Shown: positions 23,599 through 37,175 of the stretch, piece after piece
Position numbering within the stretch: the first letter of the stretch is position 1
How the letters are laid out: each line of letters opens with the position of its first letter
From: Sinotaia quadrata
Taxonomy: Eukaryota > Mollusca > Gastropoda > Architaenioglossa > Viviparidae
Assembly (NCBI GenBank): GCA_028829895.1
Contig: CM054182.1
Span: forward strand, 5,240,501-5,304,500
Direction: 5' to 3'
DNA: 64,000 nt
Translations under genes and position numbers: made by a program
Notes under the pieces: generated by a model
What the model was told of the DNA's origin: nothing
What the model saw: the letters and a program-made list of their open reading frames with translations, nothing else
The model's database searches: none

Positions 23599-23599
<1 letters not shown>
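22856..23599. other. Unique DNA, no gene recognised
   Basis: An 87-codon frame at 23208-23471 is not recognised. Nothing else supported. Confidence 0.4.
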
Positions 23600-23661
<62 letters not shown>

Positions 23662-23662
23662 C
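23600..23662. repeat. (GATA)n microsatellite
   Basis: About 15 AGAT units followed by GGATGGA words to about 23710. Confidence 0.97.
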
Positions 23663-23711
23663 AGATACATGGGTGGATGGATAGAAGGACGGATGAATGG
23701 ACGGAGAGACG

Positions 23712-24492
23712 AATGGAGAGAAAAAGAGGAAACATAAGTTGTATGGATGCTAAATTTATTTTTTTATAAAATAAATTTCCTGGCGCACAGACCGAAACTT
23801 ACACCAAACTTCACTGATGCGAGTTCCAGACACATCAAGCTGTTTTTTAAAGAAAGAAATTCCGCTAAGAGATCTTTCCTTTCGCTGCGAGAGGATATTG
23901 ATTGCATTTTACGCCTGTATAACTGGCAATAGAGACTCCCGGGTGAAAACAAAATAGTCATCCATGCTACCGGCTTTCTTCGGTTCCTGCTGGCGCTCTT
24001 TGGACTGATTACTCTCCAGCGATCCGCGACGGGCTCAGATGACTGTGTGCACGTGTTATGCGGTACAGGAAGTTGTAAGGCCAAGCTCATGTCTTGCTGA
24101 CAGGAGTGTATCACAAACACTCACTTAGGATACGTTACTCGCTCAGTCTCTTAAATGTTACTTTTATTTATTTATTCATGGGAGAGTGTGTAAATAAGGA
24201 GTATGTGAAGTAGTGCCAACATTTCAAAATGCTAGTCCAAATTTAATGCAATCCACACTGATCTGTTAAAAAAAAAAAAAAGGAAATTAATAGAGGAAAG
24301 AAGTGTCCTGCTCCATGTGTGTCTGTGGTTGTTTTGCAGTCTTGGACAGATTTATGTTGCTGGAACAGATATTGGAAGGAATGAGCTTTTCTCCTCTCCT
24401 GCTAGACAAGTGGCGATAACAATTTCTTCTACTCCAAGGTGCTGTTCCATTGAATGCATATAAGGATTCTAAGTGATATCAGAGGTTCCAGA

Positions 24493-24493
<1 letters not shown>
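23712..24493. other. Unique DNA, no gene recognised
   Basis: Overlapping frames on both strands (23747-23932 plus, 23764-24120 minus, 118 codons) are not recognised, and at most one could be real. I do not call either. Confidence 0.4.
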
Positions 24494-24587
<94 letters not shown>

Positions 24588-24688
24588 CCTACCTATCTAT
24601 CTATCTACCTACCTATCTAACTACCTATCTATCTACCTATCTATCTACCTATCTACCTACCTATCTATCTATCTATCTATCTATCTAA
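24494..24688. repeat. (CTAT/CTAC)n microsatellite
   Basis: Pure CTAT on the left, with CTAC and CTAA variants accumulating on the right from about 24586. Confidence 0.97.
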
Positions 24689-24883
24689 TTTATTGTTCAC
24701 GTTATTTACTGTAGGTTCCAGTGCTTCCCTCAAGGCTAACCTGGGCACTCCTTCAAATATTAACTCCATCAAACAGAACAACAATTGTATCAATTTCCAG
24801 TAATTTCCTTGTACCAGAAATTCCACAATGTAGTCAGCATACCTTGCCACCATACATCAACAGAGTGCAGTGTATTCCTTACA

Positions 24884-25182
24884 CATTACCTAGGAGTTAT
24901 TGTGACTATCTAAGAGCTATGGGTACAGTAGACCTTACCTAGGAGTTATGGGGACATTAGTCATTACCTAGGAGTTATGGGGTCATTAGTCATTACCTAG
25001 GAGTTATGGGGTCATTAGTCATTACCTAGGAGTTATGGGGTCATTAGTCATTACCTAGGAGTTATGGGGTCATTAGTCATTACCTAGGAGTTATGGGGTC
25101 ATTAGTCATTACCTAGGAGTTATGGGGACATTAGTCATTACCTAGGAGTTATGGGGACATTAGTCATTACCTAGGAGCTATT
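24884..25182. repeat. Minisatellite, 29-bp unit, about nine copies
   Basis: CATTACCTAGGAGTTATGGG GTCATTAGT starts at 24962, 24991, 25020 and onward. The centre is homogeneous and the edges are decayed. Confidence 0.95.
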
Positions 25183-27320
25183 GGAACAGCAGTGATGTTA
25201 AAGCTTTGAGGACAAGCAGTAGCGCAGAAGATTGAGCAAGAAGTTAGTGCTTAGTACTTTACAAGCACCTGCAGCAACAATGTCTCACCGATGACTCTTA
25301 ATTTTTATTTTTCTGCTCGGATTATCCTTTTATATACTAAATGAGTACAAGTTAGTTAAGATTTCATGCTGCTATTTTTAACCTGTGAGCGCAAAATTCT
25401 GTATTTTTATATTTTCATTTTGCATGCTAAAAGTGTAGGGGTTCTTTTAATATTTCTAATACTCTATATAGTAGATCGGGAAACATTTTTGGAATGTTAT
25501 TGGGAATTGTTTCTACATAATCATTTTAAGGTCATGAGCTTTTCTTGACATTGTGATAGTTAATATTTTACTGTTACAATCCAGGACTGAAAACGATATA
25601 ATGAAATTTTTTTTAAAAAAACTGCATATGGTTCTGCTATCTTGCTGGTTTACGAATGATTACAATAATTTTTATTAAAATAAATTGATGTACTTATAAT
25701 GAATAATTTAACACCATTTACCCTGTAAAACATAGGTTTAATTCTTAAAATTTCATATTTAATTAAAATTTAAGAACAGTTTAAGCTCTTTAGTATTACC
25801 TTACCACTTTATAAAATAATATAACAAATTGTTATGTTGTGTAATTGTACTAATTTTAATTAATAATTAAAACATTAATTTTAGAAATATATTCATCTGT
25901 ACTGCCACAATTCTTATTTAAGCTTGCATGCATCTGCCCTTACTCTTACAACAGAATATTCACTGTGATAGCTGTATCTATAATGATGATAACAAATCCA
26001 GTATAAAGATGTTCATTAATTTTATAAGCAGGCAGTTATTAGTTACAGCAATATTTCACTTGTGGAACATTGTGGATTTCTTATATACTAACCCCCACCT
26101 TCAACCCACGCCTTCCAACAAAATGCGTGCTATTATTATATAACAGGTACGGTTGATAACACAAGGCTGACCTAGATGTGCTGGTGGTCTATTAATATCG
26201 TGCCTTTGCCTCAAAGACGTGCCCAGAACGAAAGTGCAACTATTTATTGCAATATAAAAATCTACAGACAAGTTTTCCCCTGTCACCTGGAAGACATGGA
26301 GAAAACTACCGAGAATATTTCCGCCAAAGAACGACAGAGCACTAGAAATGTTTTTCTTTCGATGTTTTTATTAAGCTGCAAGTCGCGACTATCCAACCAC
26401 ACGCACAAACACACGCACACGCACACACACTACCAGCACCACAACCCCCACCGTAACAGCGTTCAGCGTGTTGAACAAAGATGGCACGGCGTTTATGATA
26501 GATGTTGCAGACGTAAAGTCAGCGAGAAATGTGCCTGTGTGTGTGGAACATCATTAAAAGGCAATTTTCAGCAAAAACAGTGCGGCGGGAATATGAAGCT
26601 GTTGAGCTAATATGGTGGACGCATCTGTCACACATGGCGTCCCAGTGCGACCTCTGGCAATCGTCTCAACAGTCACGCGACGAACCAAGCGTTGTTTTTC
26701 AATATCCTCCCTGTCGCACCAATCACTGAATATTCTTCAAGAAGATGTCTTGAAAGGTTTTTGCTTTTCACATTTTTTTATTTATTTATTTTTTAAAAAT
26801 TCCACTCGTGGAAACTGTTACTAGGGAAAGTGGTTCTCTGAGAGATGCTTGTACTTGTACCAGTGCCAAAATTGCTGAGTCACGTGTCCTAGAAAGCACC
26901 AATGGCTTAATGCGCTGACGTAGGCTAAGGAAGAGGTGTAGTCATCGAGCACTGAAACATACTCATTCATAGACAATGACGTGCCTCGCCATTTTCTCCC
27001 AGTTCAACAGTAACTGCCAACCCAGACGTACTCAGACTCATAATTAGTGGGTCCAGGAAAAATGGTTGTGTTGGAGGAGTGTGGGAGGGGTGTGGAAGAG
27101 GTGTGAGAAAAACGGATCTGGTCTTCATGGTGTCATTCTGGTATTCCGTGGATGAATATTGGACAGTCGAAAAATAATTTTATTCAGTAAAAGAAAGACA
27201 ACGAAACTTAAATTAAAAATATTATTCTTTAGATTGATTTATTTATTTATTAAGTTTCTTCTTCAAATATTCATCTTTAATTTTTTTTTTTAATCTTGCA
27301 TGTAGTGTAATATAACGCAT
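25183..27320. other. Long unique stretch, no gene recognised
   Basis: AT-rich DNA with T-runs near 25605 and 26770 and a small CA patch at about 26400-26430. The longest frame, 144 codons at 26176-26610, includes the CA patch as a Thr-His run and has no recognisable domain, so I do not call it a gene. Confidence 0.4.
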
Positions 27321-27334
27321 GCTTTCGCAAACCA

Positions 27335-27440
27335 ACGTTCATAATGAGTGTCCACAATAAACAGTAAATATTCCAAAAATTTATTTCCACTGTGAACGTT
27401 CATAACGAGTGTCCACATTTAACAGTAAATATTCAACCAT
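27335..27440. repeat. Tandem duplication of about 67 bp
   Basis: AACGTTCATAATGAGTGTCC ACAATAAACAGTAAATATTC recurs at about 27398 with a few changes. Confidence 0.85.
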
Positions 27441-27698
27441 TGAACACGTTTAGCTCCATGATAATAATCACGTCACCAGCATATAAAAATCGTTATCTGC
27501 ATTTACAACATTAAGAGTGTAACAGCAATGGTGACAATAGTATTACAGTAGAAGTGCAGCAACAACAGTAAAAGTAGCATTACAGGAATATATAGTAGTC
27601 CTTGTAACACATAAGCGGAAGACAGAGACGACAGTAGAAATAAACAATATCGTCAAAAGAAGCAAAATTCAAAAATAAGTGTACATTCAACTCCATCT

Positions 27699-27881
27699 GT
27701 TTCAGAGTGCATGACAATTCTACAATAGTGTGTAGTAGTGTGTTTCAGAGTGCATGATATTTCTACAACAGTGTGTAGTAGTGTGTTTCAGAGTGCATGA
27801 CAATTCTACAATAGTGTGTAGTAGTGTGTTTCAGAGTGCATGACAATTCTACAATAGTGTGTAGTAGTGTGTTTCAGAGTG
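27699..27881. repeat. Minisatellite, 43-bp unit, four copies
   Basis: GTTTCAGAGTGCATGACAAT starts at 27699, 27742, 27785 and 27828. Confidence 0.94.
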
Positions 27882-29045
27882 GTGTATAAAAGTAGCACTC
27901 TACATGTAGTAGTGTAGCAGAGCTTTTATAGCTGTAGGTAACTAGTAGTGTATATGTAGTAGCATTTATATAGCTATATACAACTAGTAGTGTATATGTC
28001 ACAGCATTTATATATCTATATACAACTAGTAGTGTATTAATGGCGTTTTTATAGCTACATACAACTACTAGTGAAAATGTAATAGCGTTTATTTAGCTAT
28101 ATACAACTAGTAGTGTGTATGTTGTAATGTACAAGTTGTAGTATACATGTTACAATATTCACGAAGTGGTTAACAAGTAGCAGGAACATGTAATAATGAA
28201 AACGAACCAAGTACAAGTAACACTGTACAGGTAATGTACATGTAGTAGTGGACAAGTAGTAATATACATGTAATGATGTAAAGTAGAAATATACATGTAT
28301 AGTGTGAAAGTAGAAATATACCTGTCCTGTATAGTGTAAAAATAGAAATATACATGTATAGTGTAAAAGTAGAAATATGCATGTATAGAGTAAAAGTAGC
28401 AATATGCAAGCAGTAGTGTACAAGAAAAAGTCTACATGTAGTAGTGTGCAAGTTACGCTGTTGAAGTAGTATTGAAATGTAACATTGTACATACAGTAGT
28501 TCATGTATTACTGTACACGTTCTCTTTTCTCGTCGTACTATACATATTGTAATTTCATGTAGTAGTGTACATACTCTAGTATCATGTAGTGGTGTACAGG
28601 TTGTAGTTTCATGGTTTACGGTAGCATTATAGTAGTTTCATGTAATAGTGTAAATATTTTAGTTTCATGTAGTAATGTAGATGTTGTAGTTTCACGTAGT
28701 AGTGTAGTAGTGTAGATATTGTAGTTTCATGTAGTAGTGTAGATATTGTAGCTTCATGTAGTAGTGTAGATATTGTAGTTTCATGTAGTAGTGTAGATAT
28801 TGTAGTGTCATGTAGTAGTAGTAGCATATTGTAGTTTCATGTAATAATAACTGAACATGTTGTAATTTCCTGTAGTAGTGTATGTAATATACTTTCATGT
28901 AACATGGTGTCTATTGTACTTTCATGTAGCAGTGTACGTGTAGTTTAAGTAGAAGTGTCAATGTAGTATCATATAGAAGTGTGAACGTAGTATCATGTAG
29001 AAGTGTGAATTTAGTTTCATGTAGAAGTATACTTTCAGTACCAGG
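27882..29045. repeat. Large degenerate array of TACATGTAGTAGTG-like words
   Basis: Over 1.1 kb built from variants of GTAGTGTACATGTAGTAGTG and GTATATACAACTAGTAGTGT. It includes a clean 27-bp sub-array at about 28690-28815 (TAGTTTCATGTAGTAGTGTA GATATTG) and a unit of about 54 bp at 27930-28120. Minus-strand Tyr/Leu/His-rich frames are artefacts. Confidence 0.8.
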
Positions 29046-29143
29046 ACAGTGGAGCAGTAATTATCTGTTCCTTGCTACGCAACATTGCACAAAGAGCACG
29101 TAACTATGAATACTTTCAGCACTTTCTCAGTAAGAGCACGACT

Positions 29144-29466
29144 CGTACATGTATACGTAACCAGTAGCAACACACTTTTAGCAGTACGGACCAATTCTCT
29201 TATTAACCAATCTCACGCAAAGACGTACATGTATACGTAACCAGTAGCAATACACTTTTAGCAGTACGGACCAATTCTCTTATTAACCAAATCTCACGCA
29301 AGCACGTACATGTATACGTAACCAGTAGCAACACACTTTTAGCAGTACGGACCAATTCTCTTATTAACCAAATCTCACGCAAGCACGTACATGTATACGT
29401 AACCAGTAGCAACACACTTTTAGCAGTACGGACCAATTCTCTTATTAACCAAATCTCACGCAAGCA
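29144..29466. repeat. Minisatellite, 80-81-bp unit, four copies
   Basis: CGTACATGTATACGTAACCA starts at 29144, 29224, 29305 and 29386. The first unit is one base shorter. The 95-codon minus frame with 27-residue periodicity reflects the 81-bp unit. Confidence 0.95.
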
Positions 29467-30590
29467 CGTATCTACGAAAACCTCCAGCACTTTCTCAGTA
29501 AGGCTCGTAGCCAGAGAGCAGTGACCCCTCCCCAGTTACGTAACTGTGCGTATTCAAGTCGGTCTTGTCTTGAACTTTGCCCCCTAGAGATGATTTAAAT
29601 TACGATCAAGCACGAAGGCGTGATATGCTGCAAAAAACAAAAAAAAAAAACAAAAAAACAATGAAGGTGGAAAACAAACGCAGACCAAATAAACGACGGA
29701 GCCAGAGGCGTTAATTTATGAGATTTCGTCTAGACACAATCAATCATTTTCTGTCAATAGAACGCAGACAAAAAAACAAAAAGACCCAGCTGGTTGACGA
29801 AGACTGAAGCAGAACACATCACCGACTTTTGACGAAACATTTTATTTTATTATTATTTATTTATTTTTATTTTTATTGGGGGGAGGAGGGTTCCCGTTGA
29901 AAACTTTTTGTAATTATTATTGATACCATTAGTGAAATAAATCAACCCTACTCAGAAAATAATAATGGTGAGAGATTTTGTAAAATAACTTTTTTTTAAA
30001 TGTCTTAGCCGCGAGCAATAAAATGTACATGATGGATGACCGCGGAAATAAAACAAAAAGATAACGGTATAACTGGCGAACACTCTAAAAAAATTAATAT
30101 AAATACTTGCGATTTCGCGTCAATAAACATATTTTGTCCACTGTGTGACTACCTGGGTATGTAATATAGATTATATATATTAATTAATATTATTAATTAA
30201 TATTATATCACATATCGATTAATAACCATTCTCTCTTTAGAATATTAATAATCTACCCATTTCGACAGGGGTCTTCGTCATTTGCTGTCCGGAGAGACTA
30301 AGTCAAGCCCTGGAAATTAATCACTGATTATTCCCCTTACCCAAGTGTTACTTGTCCGAAGCAAATTTACTTCCTGCTCTTAATTTTACTCAGTTAATTA
30401 GTAAGTTTACTTCCGCCCACACATATTCCCCAATTTCCAGCTCTAGGGGACCTTTTCTTAAAAGTGTACGTGACCGACTTCTACAGTTATTACGTCTTTG
30501 GCTGCCCCCCCCCCCATTAACCTGTACACTACCTCTCTAAAGAATAGACGATTTTATCCTAGATTTACAAAACTGAGTAGAAACAAAAAT
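29467..30590. other. Unique DNA with AT palindrome and poly-C run
   Basis: Poly-A patches at about 29632-29660. A palindromic AT stretch lies near 30175-30210 (TTAATTAATATTATTAATTA). A C-run is near 30506-30518. No gene recognised. Confidence 0.45.
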
Positions 30591-30599
30591 ATTTCTTTT

Positions 30600-31110
30600 A
30601 AAGTGTGTTGGTCATAGTTTTGCCATACCGACTATTCACAATATCTATTCAATATGCGTTGTTCCTAGCTTTACCTGACTGACTAGATAAATTTCTTATC
30701 AATATGCATCTGTCAGAGCTTTATCATATTGACTAGACGTAATTTCCTTTCACTGATCTTAGCTTCATAAGACTGACTTGACACAATTTCCTTGTAGTAT
30801 GCGTTAGTCATAGCTTTATCACATTAAATAGACACAATTTTCAGTTAATATCTATTGGACAACGTTCAATAAAATGACTAGACACACATTCCCTTGATGT
30901 ATGTAGGCCTTCTAATCCTAACCGTATCAGGGTAACTAGACAGTTTCCATTTTTAATATGTATTGGTTCTTGCTGTACCAAACGGCAGGATAAATTCTCT
31001 TGTTAGTATGTGTAGGTACAAGCTATGGTTTACTAACTAGACAAAATTATATTTATTGGTCTGATGCATCTGATCTAGCTTATAGTCTAACTAGACGCAG
31101 TTGACTTTAG
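30600..31110. repeat. Old, degenerate repeat of about 55 bp
   Basis: Recurring TAGCTTTATCA..TTGACTAGACACAATTTCCTT..ATGCGTT words about nine times with heavy divergence. It looks like a decayed minisatellite. Confidence 0.7.
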
Positions 31111-31976
31111 CGTGCGTACGTGATGGGAGTCAGAGTCCTTTTTGCTAGCCAAGCTAGGGCCAAATCAAACCCATGCAAAGATTTGTACTCTGACTGTTCC
31201 TTAACTCCATTTTAAATCTAAAACTATCTTAGAAGAAAACATTTGGGATTCCCTAACTCAAGGACGGGGTTACAGCAATAATAAGAATCATGATTTCATT
31301 TAGAGACATTCACTTTATTCCAAAAGTCGACATTCATTAGTTGTTTGGCAGCAGCAAGTCTTATTAAACAGGTTGCAGCTTTGGCCGGTCAAGAGGCGGG
31401 GTGGGGGAGGAAAAGACAACAGAGGATGGGTGTGAGAAGTGTTAGTGCCTGCTAATTAAGCTTCAAAACAGCCACGACGTTAAGCCTCGTTTTGATGTGA
31501 CGCAAAGTTTACACGAGGTTCGTTTTTGTTGGGGGATCTGCTAACGTGAACTCTATGCACAGAAGTTCGCCTTCACCGTCTTAACATTACGGACCTAATT
31601 ACTCATTGCCCACTTTGAGCTCTTTATTCGATACAGTGCCTTGCAGTGGCTGCGGCACAGTTTTGTCTCCATAGTCTTTCTTTGTTGATCTTCCAGGGTC
31701 TTTTCATCACGGCACTGGAAGCGTTCAGGGCTCAGACTGTGGATAAACAACACGACGACCGTAAGTGGCTTTGATCGCTTTTTATCAGACGTGGATTTAA
31801 CAATTCCTTCAATCTCCTGACAACAGCGTTGTCGCCGCCTCCCGAAACCTGTAACCGTCAAAGTCTCGATGCCATCAACAAGGTTACAAACGTTACACAG
31901 AAATTGCTTCTGTGCGTTTGCGAGCACGTGCGCTCAACTGTATGAGATTCACCTACAAAGTGTACAAGAGAAAGAG
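31111..31976. other. Unique DNA, no gene recognised
   Basis: A 110-codon minus frame (31595-31927) is of ordinary composition but matches no family I know. It lacks a visible partner exon, so I leave it uncalled. Confidence 0.35.
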
Positions 31977-31980
31977 AACA

Positions 31981-32128
31981 GAAAAGACACACGGAGGAAG
32001 ACATACAGCCAAAGTCGGAGGCACAAGAAAAGACACACGGAGGAAGACATACGGCCAAAGTCTGAGGCACAAGAAAAGACACACGGAGGAAGACATATGG
32101 CCAAAGTCTGAGGCACAAGAAAAGACAG
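31981..32128. repeat. Minisatellite, 46-bp unit, three copies
   Basis: GAAAAGACACACGGAGGAAG starts at 31981, 32027 and 32073, and a partial unit starts at 32119. Confidence 0.95.
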
Positions 32129-32277
32129 TACTGTAATAAAGTAAATCCAGAAGTGTACGTACAATGAAGTCCAGCTTTTCTGACCATTGGGAAGTACACT
32201 TTCAACAAAGACATGTAATTTGATTCTTGCTTAATCAGAATTTTAATATCACCACTTCCACAAAACTCTCTCACTTG

Positions 32278-32832
<555 letters not shown>

Positions 32833-33743
32833 ACTTTATATCAGTGTGATAGTAAGGAAATATAGAAAAAGAATTTTAAAAAAACATACTTTTATTGGTA
32901 CAAGCGCACACGCACAAGAAATTAATGTAATTATTCCAGGAAATAGTGTTGTTTCCTATAACCACGTTTCTAATTAAACAAAATATGCAAATGAAGGTAT
33001 CTCTCTGCCTCCAGCGTTTTGGGTTTAGGCTTAAAAAACGGTCTCTTTCTCTATTTTGTTTCCTCTGTCACTTTCACATATTTCTTTCCTATCTCTATTT
33101 CCTCTCTTTCTTTCTCTGTCTTTCTCTCTATCTCTTGCTTTCCTTGTTGTCTGACTGTTCGGCTCTATGCTTTGGAAAGGTGAAGCACTCAACCAATTTT
33201 TTAGAAATGCCAGCCAGTTCAGTCAGATGTTGAATATTAATGAAATATCTGAGATCCAGTCCTACCAATCGTTTCCTTCTAGAGTCTAATTATATAAAAT
33301 ATTTGCAAGTGTTGCTACTGGTTAAATATACGTATCTGCAACTTTTACGTTGACATGCTGATACGCCACCATCAATTTGACTCATGGTACCCACCCAGTA
33401 AATAAACTGAGAAATAGATATTTAAAAAAGTAAATATTGAGACGAACAGAGAATAAGATGTTATAATTAACTGTCGCTACAATTTACGACAAGAACAAAA
33501 AGTAGTTACGTTACACTGATAGATACGCGAGACTGAAACAATTAACAAAAAAAACTAATAAAAAGACAAGTTTAACAATATTTAAAGGAACAAAGCAAAA
33601 TGCATTCTATCTAATTTTCTTGTCACTGGCCTTGAAAAGTAAAGATATTGTCTCTGTGAGTTCGGATAGTTATAATTTTGCGCGCTTCACTTCGGTCACG
33701 ATCCATGACAAGACTTAACTTCAGACAGTGTGGTGAAACTGAC
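32833..33743. other. Unique DNA with a pyrimidine-rich patch
   Basis: TCTTTCTC-rich sequence at about 33040-33150. Nothing recognised as a gene. Confidence 0.45.
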
Positions 33744-34000
33744 AACTCTCACAAGACACGTCACATGAAGATGGAAACTGTCAACTCTCACAAGACACGT
33801 CACATGAAGATGGAAACTGTCAACTCTCACAAGACACGTCACATGAAGATGGAAACTGTCAACTCTCACAAGACACGTCACATGAAGATGGAAAATGTCA
33901 ACTCTCACAAGACACGTCACATGAAGATGGAAACTGACAACTCTCACAAGACACGTCACATGAAGATGGAAACTGACAACTCTCACAAGACACGTCACAG
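33744..34000. repeat. Minisatellite, 39-bp unit, seven copies
   Basis: AACTCTCACAAGACACGTCA CATGAAGATGGAAACTGTC starts at 33744 and every 39 bp after. It sits inside a 140-codon plus frame (33678-34100) with a 13-residue repeat (NSHKTRHMKMETV). The minus strand is open too, so I treat it as a satellite. Confidence 0.95.
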
Positions 34001-35500
34001 ATACTCAGCAAAACATGTCACATGGATAACTCAGGGTAGGCACCCAAAGCGCACATTAAGACCCCAAGACGAAGAAACCAAGAAGGACGAAAGATCCTGA
34101 AGCATATGTAATTGTACATCATAAATATGCTGCAAATTACGACATTAATAAAAACTTAATTTGACATATGCCTCTGCAACAAAAATAGGGATTAAACTTG
34201 TGTGTAATAACATAACATTTCATAATAAGTCTTAGCCATTCATACAATGCATAGATGTTTTCACGTTTTCTAGTCAAAGGGTCTGTTACTTTTTTAACCC
34301 TTCATAACAAGGATTCAATTCAGCATTCAACGTCCCACCAAGAACTTGTTTGCAAAGAGAGTTAGAATCTAGCACCCTAGTTTTCTCAGACTAAAAACCA
34401 CGTCCATCTCTACCTAGACTAGCTCTTTTAACCAATCAAATTTAAGAATACATAAAGAGCTAATTAATATTTAGGACTTTCTCACATCTTCTACACCCAT
34501 ATTTTGTCAACACACACGTTACCTACCCAAAAACAAGTCCACAGTTGCATCAACCTAAAAGCTGCATGACGTCATGTTGGGTCAAAACAAGATGGAGATC
34601 TAAACCATTTAAGGCGACTGCGCTAATGCCATGGAGCCAGTGCTCTCAGAAAACAAAAGAAATAATGCTGCCAACGGCTACTACTCAACACGCACTCAAT
34701 CACAACAGCTTGTCTCCACCCTGGACTTTCACTTCATAAATAACTTTATCACAACATTTCCATATTATACAAATTACAAATAACACCGCATTTTAAAATA
34801 GTAGGTCAGATATGAAAGTTTGTATTAAAAAGATGTGGGTCGATTCATTGTAATGTGACAAATATCTCAGAGAAATATAAGTAGTCTGTTCTTCGTGCAA
34901 TATACACATTATAATATTATTTTTATTTTATCATCTGTTCTTCGTGAAATATGCACATTATAATATTTTTATTTTTATTATCTCTCATAAATAAAACTTA
35001 TTAAAGCAACGGCAACAATACATAACAAAAGCAAAAAAAAACCCAACCAATTACTGACAAAGGCTTTATGGTTCTATGCAACTATCAAGACAGTTCATGA
35101 CGTCAAACGCAAAATGTTTATAGACAGTGACTCTAAAGGGAGACAATATTGCAAGTAATAAACCCAATGATTACAACCTTGAGGCCAAAGAAGAAGAAAC
35201 AAGCCCTGTTTATAAAAGTCGTCCGACCCAAAGTCTCCTTCATGCAGATCTAATGATCCCAGACGCTGTCAACACAAATTCTTTTCCTCTTCGCTTGTCA
35301 GACCTAATCCCATGCTTATCTGCCCTTGCTTGTTCGGTCCACGGACTTGAAGAATGTAATGGATAAAATCCATGAGAAAGCAGTCCTGCAGCTTCGGAAG
35401 TACGGAAGGATAGGTTGGGGGTGGGGTGAGTGGGTCGGAAGTATACCTAAGAGATGGCGGAAACGATAACTGACGAAGAGAAGAAGCGACAGCTATTTGT
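34001..35500. other. Unique DNA, no gene recognised
   Basis: Contains one duplicated segment of about 56 bp (CTGTTCTTCGTGCAATATAC at about 34878 and a near copy at about 34936). Short frames at 34545-34739 and 35127-35366 are not recognised. Confidence 0.45.
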
Positions 35501-35519
35501 CTTCTTATTCTTTTCCTCA

Positions 35520-35608
35520 CTACATCCATACTTTCAGACACTACTTCCATACTTTCAGACACTACTTCCATACTTTCCTCACTACATCCATACTTTCAGA
35601 CACTACTT
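35520..35608. repeat. Short array of about 22 bp (CCATACTTTCAGACACTACTT)
   Basis: Four units, the third reading CATACTTTCCTCACTACATC. Confidence 0.85.
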
Positions 35609-35966
35609 TGCGGTAGCCCATCAAAAACCACCCCACTCTTCGTGCGCATCAACAAATAAGTCAAAGACTACACAAATGAAACGTTTATTTTAAAGGACGC
35701 GCCACCCTGTCCATCATTTAGTTTATATCTTTCCTACCCACCTACCCCAACTGTCGCCAAGCAGATCGGGGGATTGACATTGAGGACTGGAAGAAAGGTT
35801 GTACGGCTACTTCCAGCATTGACTGCAAGACAGTCAGCATTTTAAACTGGTTACTTAACCACTATTAACGAACATCGATGTAGAGCCTTCTTGGTTCGCC
35901 TTTGTAGGGAGCAGGTGGTTTACTGAGAACAAGTTTACGCAGTTTACATTAATCTTCTCTCTTTGT
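35609..35966. other. Unique DNA, no gene recognised
   Basis: Nothing supported. Confidence 0.4.
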
Positions 35967-36035
35967 AATTGTCTGTGGATAGATAGATAGATAGATAGAT
36001 GTATGGATTGTTGGATAGATAGATAGATAGATGGA
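35967..36035. repeat. (GATA)n microsatellite, two short runs
   Basis: GATA runs at about 35979-36000 and 36014-36032, then GGATGGATGATGGATG and a short TG run. Confidence 0.9.
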
Positions 36036-36112
36036 AGGATGGATGATGGATGCAACGGCGTGTGTATGTGTACGAGTGTGTACATCTCTAAAAGAAACAG
36101 GATAAATACTTT

Positions 36113-36115
36113 AAT

Positions 36116-36146
<31 letters not shown>

Positions 36147-36147
36147 T
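36113..36147. repeat. (GA)n microsatellite
   Basis: GAGAGAGAGAGAAAGAGAGA. Confidence 0.93.
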
Positions 36148-36725
36148 CTTAGTATCTGAGAGAGAAAGAATAAGATTCACTAAAATTAACGATTCTTTAA
36201 AAATCGATCTTTTCAAAACATTCGTTATAATGTTAATATTAAAAACAAATAAACATGCCTTCGCAAACAATGTAGGCACGCTGTGCTTGGTGAATCGGCT
36301 ACACTTGATCATGCGTAGTATGTTATAGTATTTTTACAAATTATTTTGTAAGTGACTATATAAACGAGTCATTCAGAAAGCCTAGATATTGTAACTACAA
36401 ACACAACCCTAATTAGTCTCGGTATAACCAACTGTGCGATGCGTTTCGTTGAGCCGATCAATACTGTGGGGCGTGGCGTCGAGCACTTCAAACTGGAGAA
36501 CAAAGACGGTAATATTTTTCCCTCGCTTACGCTTATTTCTTTTCTCCTCTTCCCTGACAGCGATAATTATATACGTAGCTGTCGCTGATTAAAAGACGTC
36601 CTGGATGCGTCAGTACTAAAAAAGAAGTATTATTATTTCACCGGAAGAAATGTTGAACAGACATAATTAACGACAAAGCAATGTTGTGTTTCTGTTACAC
36701 ATAATAGCATTGTACATGGTTCTTT
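36148..36725. other. Unique DNA, no gene recognised
   Basis: Nothing supported. Confidence 0.4.
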
Positions 36726-36729
36726 GAAA

Positions 36730-37175
36730 TAGGGCTTTACACTTAAGAGTATTGGCAACGATTTATTAAAATAGGACTTTGCCATAGAACTGCCAAGACA
36801 GTCTTACAACAGAATCTATTGCTTCGATTATATTTAGTATTTACCAATTTTTTATTTAAACTGAGTTGAGCGATATAACCTGAAACAAAGACTTACAAAG
36901 GAATGTAGTATTTCGGTTACACTTGCAATTAACCAAGTTTTATTAAGCTGAGTAGAGCGACATAACAGCTGAAACAAAGGATGATTAAGGGATGTATTAT
37001 TTTGGTTACACTAAGTATTAGCCAAGTTATTTTTTAGATTGGGCATTGCCATAGAAAAGCTGAAACAAAGGCTGATAAAGGGATGTATTGTTTTGGCCAC
37101 ACTAAGTATTAGCCAAGTTTTATTGAGATTGGGCTTTGCGATAGAAAACCTGAAATAAAGGCTGGTAAAGGGAGG
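36730..37175. repeat. Minisatellite, about 88-bp unit, four to five copies, diverged
   Basis: Words GAAACAAAGGCTGATAAAGG, GATGTATTGTTTTGG, ACACTAAGTATTAGCCAAGT and GATTGGGCTTTGC recur in the same order. The right units are closest to each other. Confidence 0.85.

Noticed and set aside
23764..24120. 118-codon minus frame opposite a plus-strand frame
   Set aside because: Overlapping open frames on both strands without any known motif; most likely chance.
26176..26610. 144-codon plus frame with mixed composition
   Set aside because: No recognisable domain, contains a microsatellite-derived Thr-His run, and no supporting exon or codon signal can be seen by eye.
31595..31927. 110-codon minus frame of ordinary composition
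   Set aside because: No family recognised and no splice partner visible. It would need transcript evidence.
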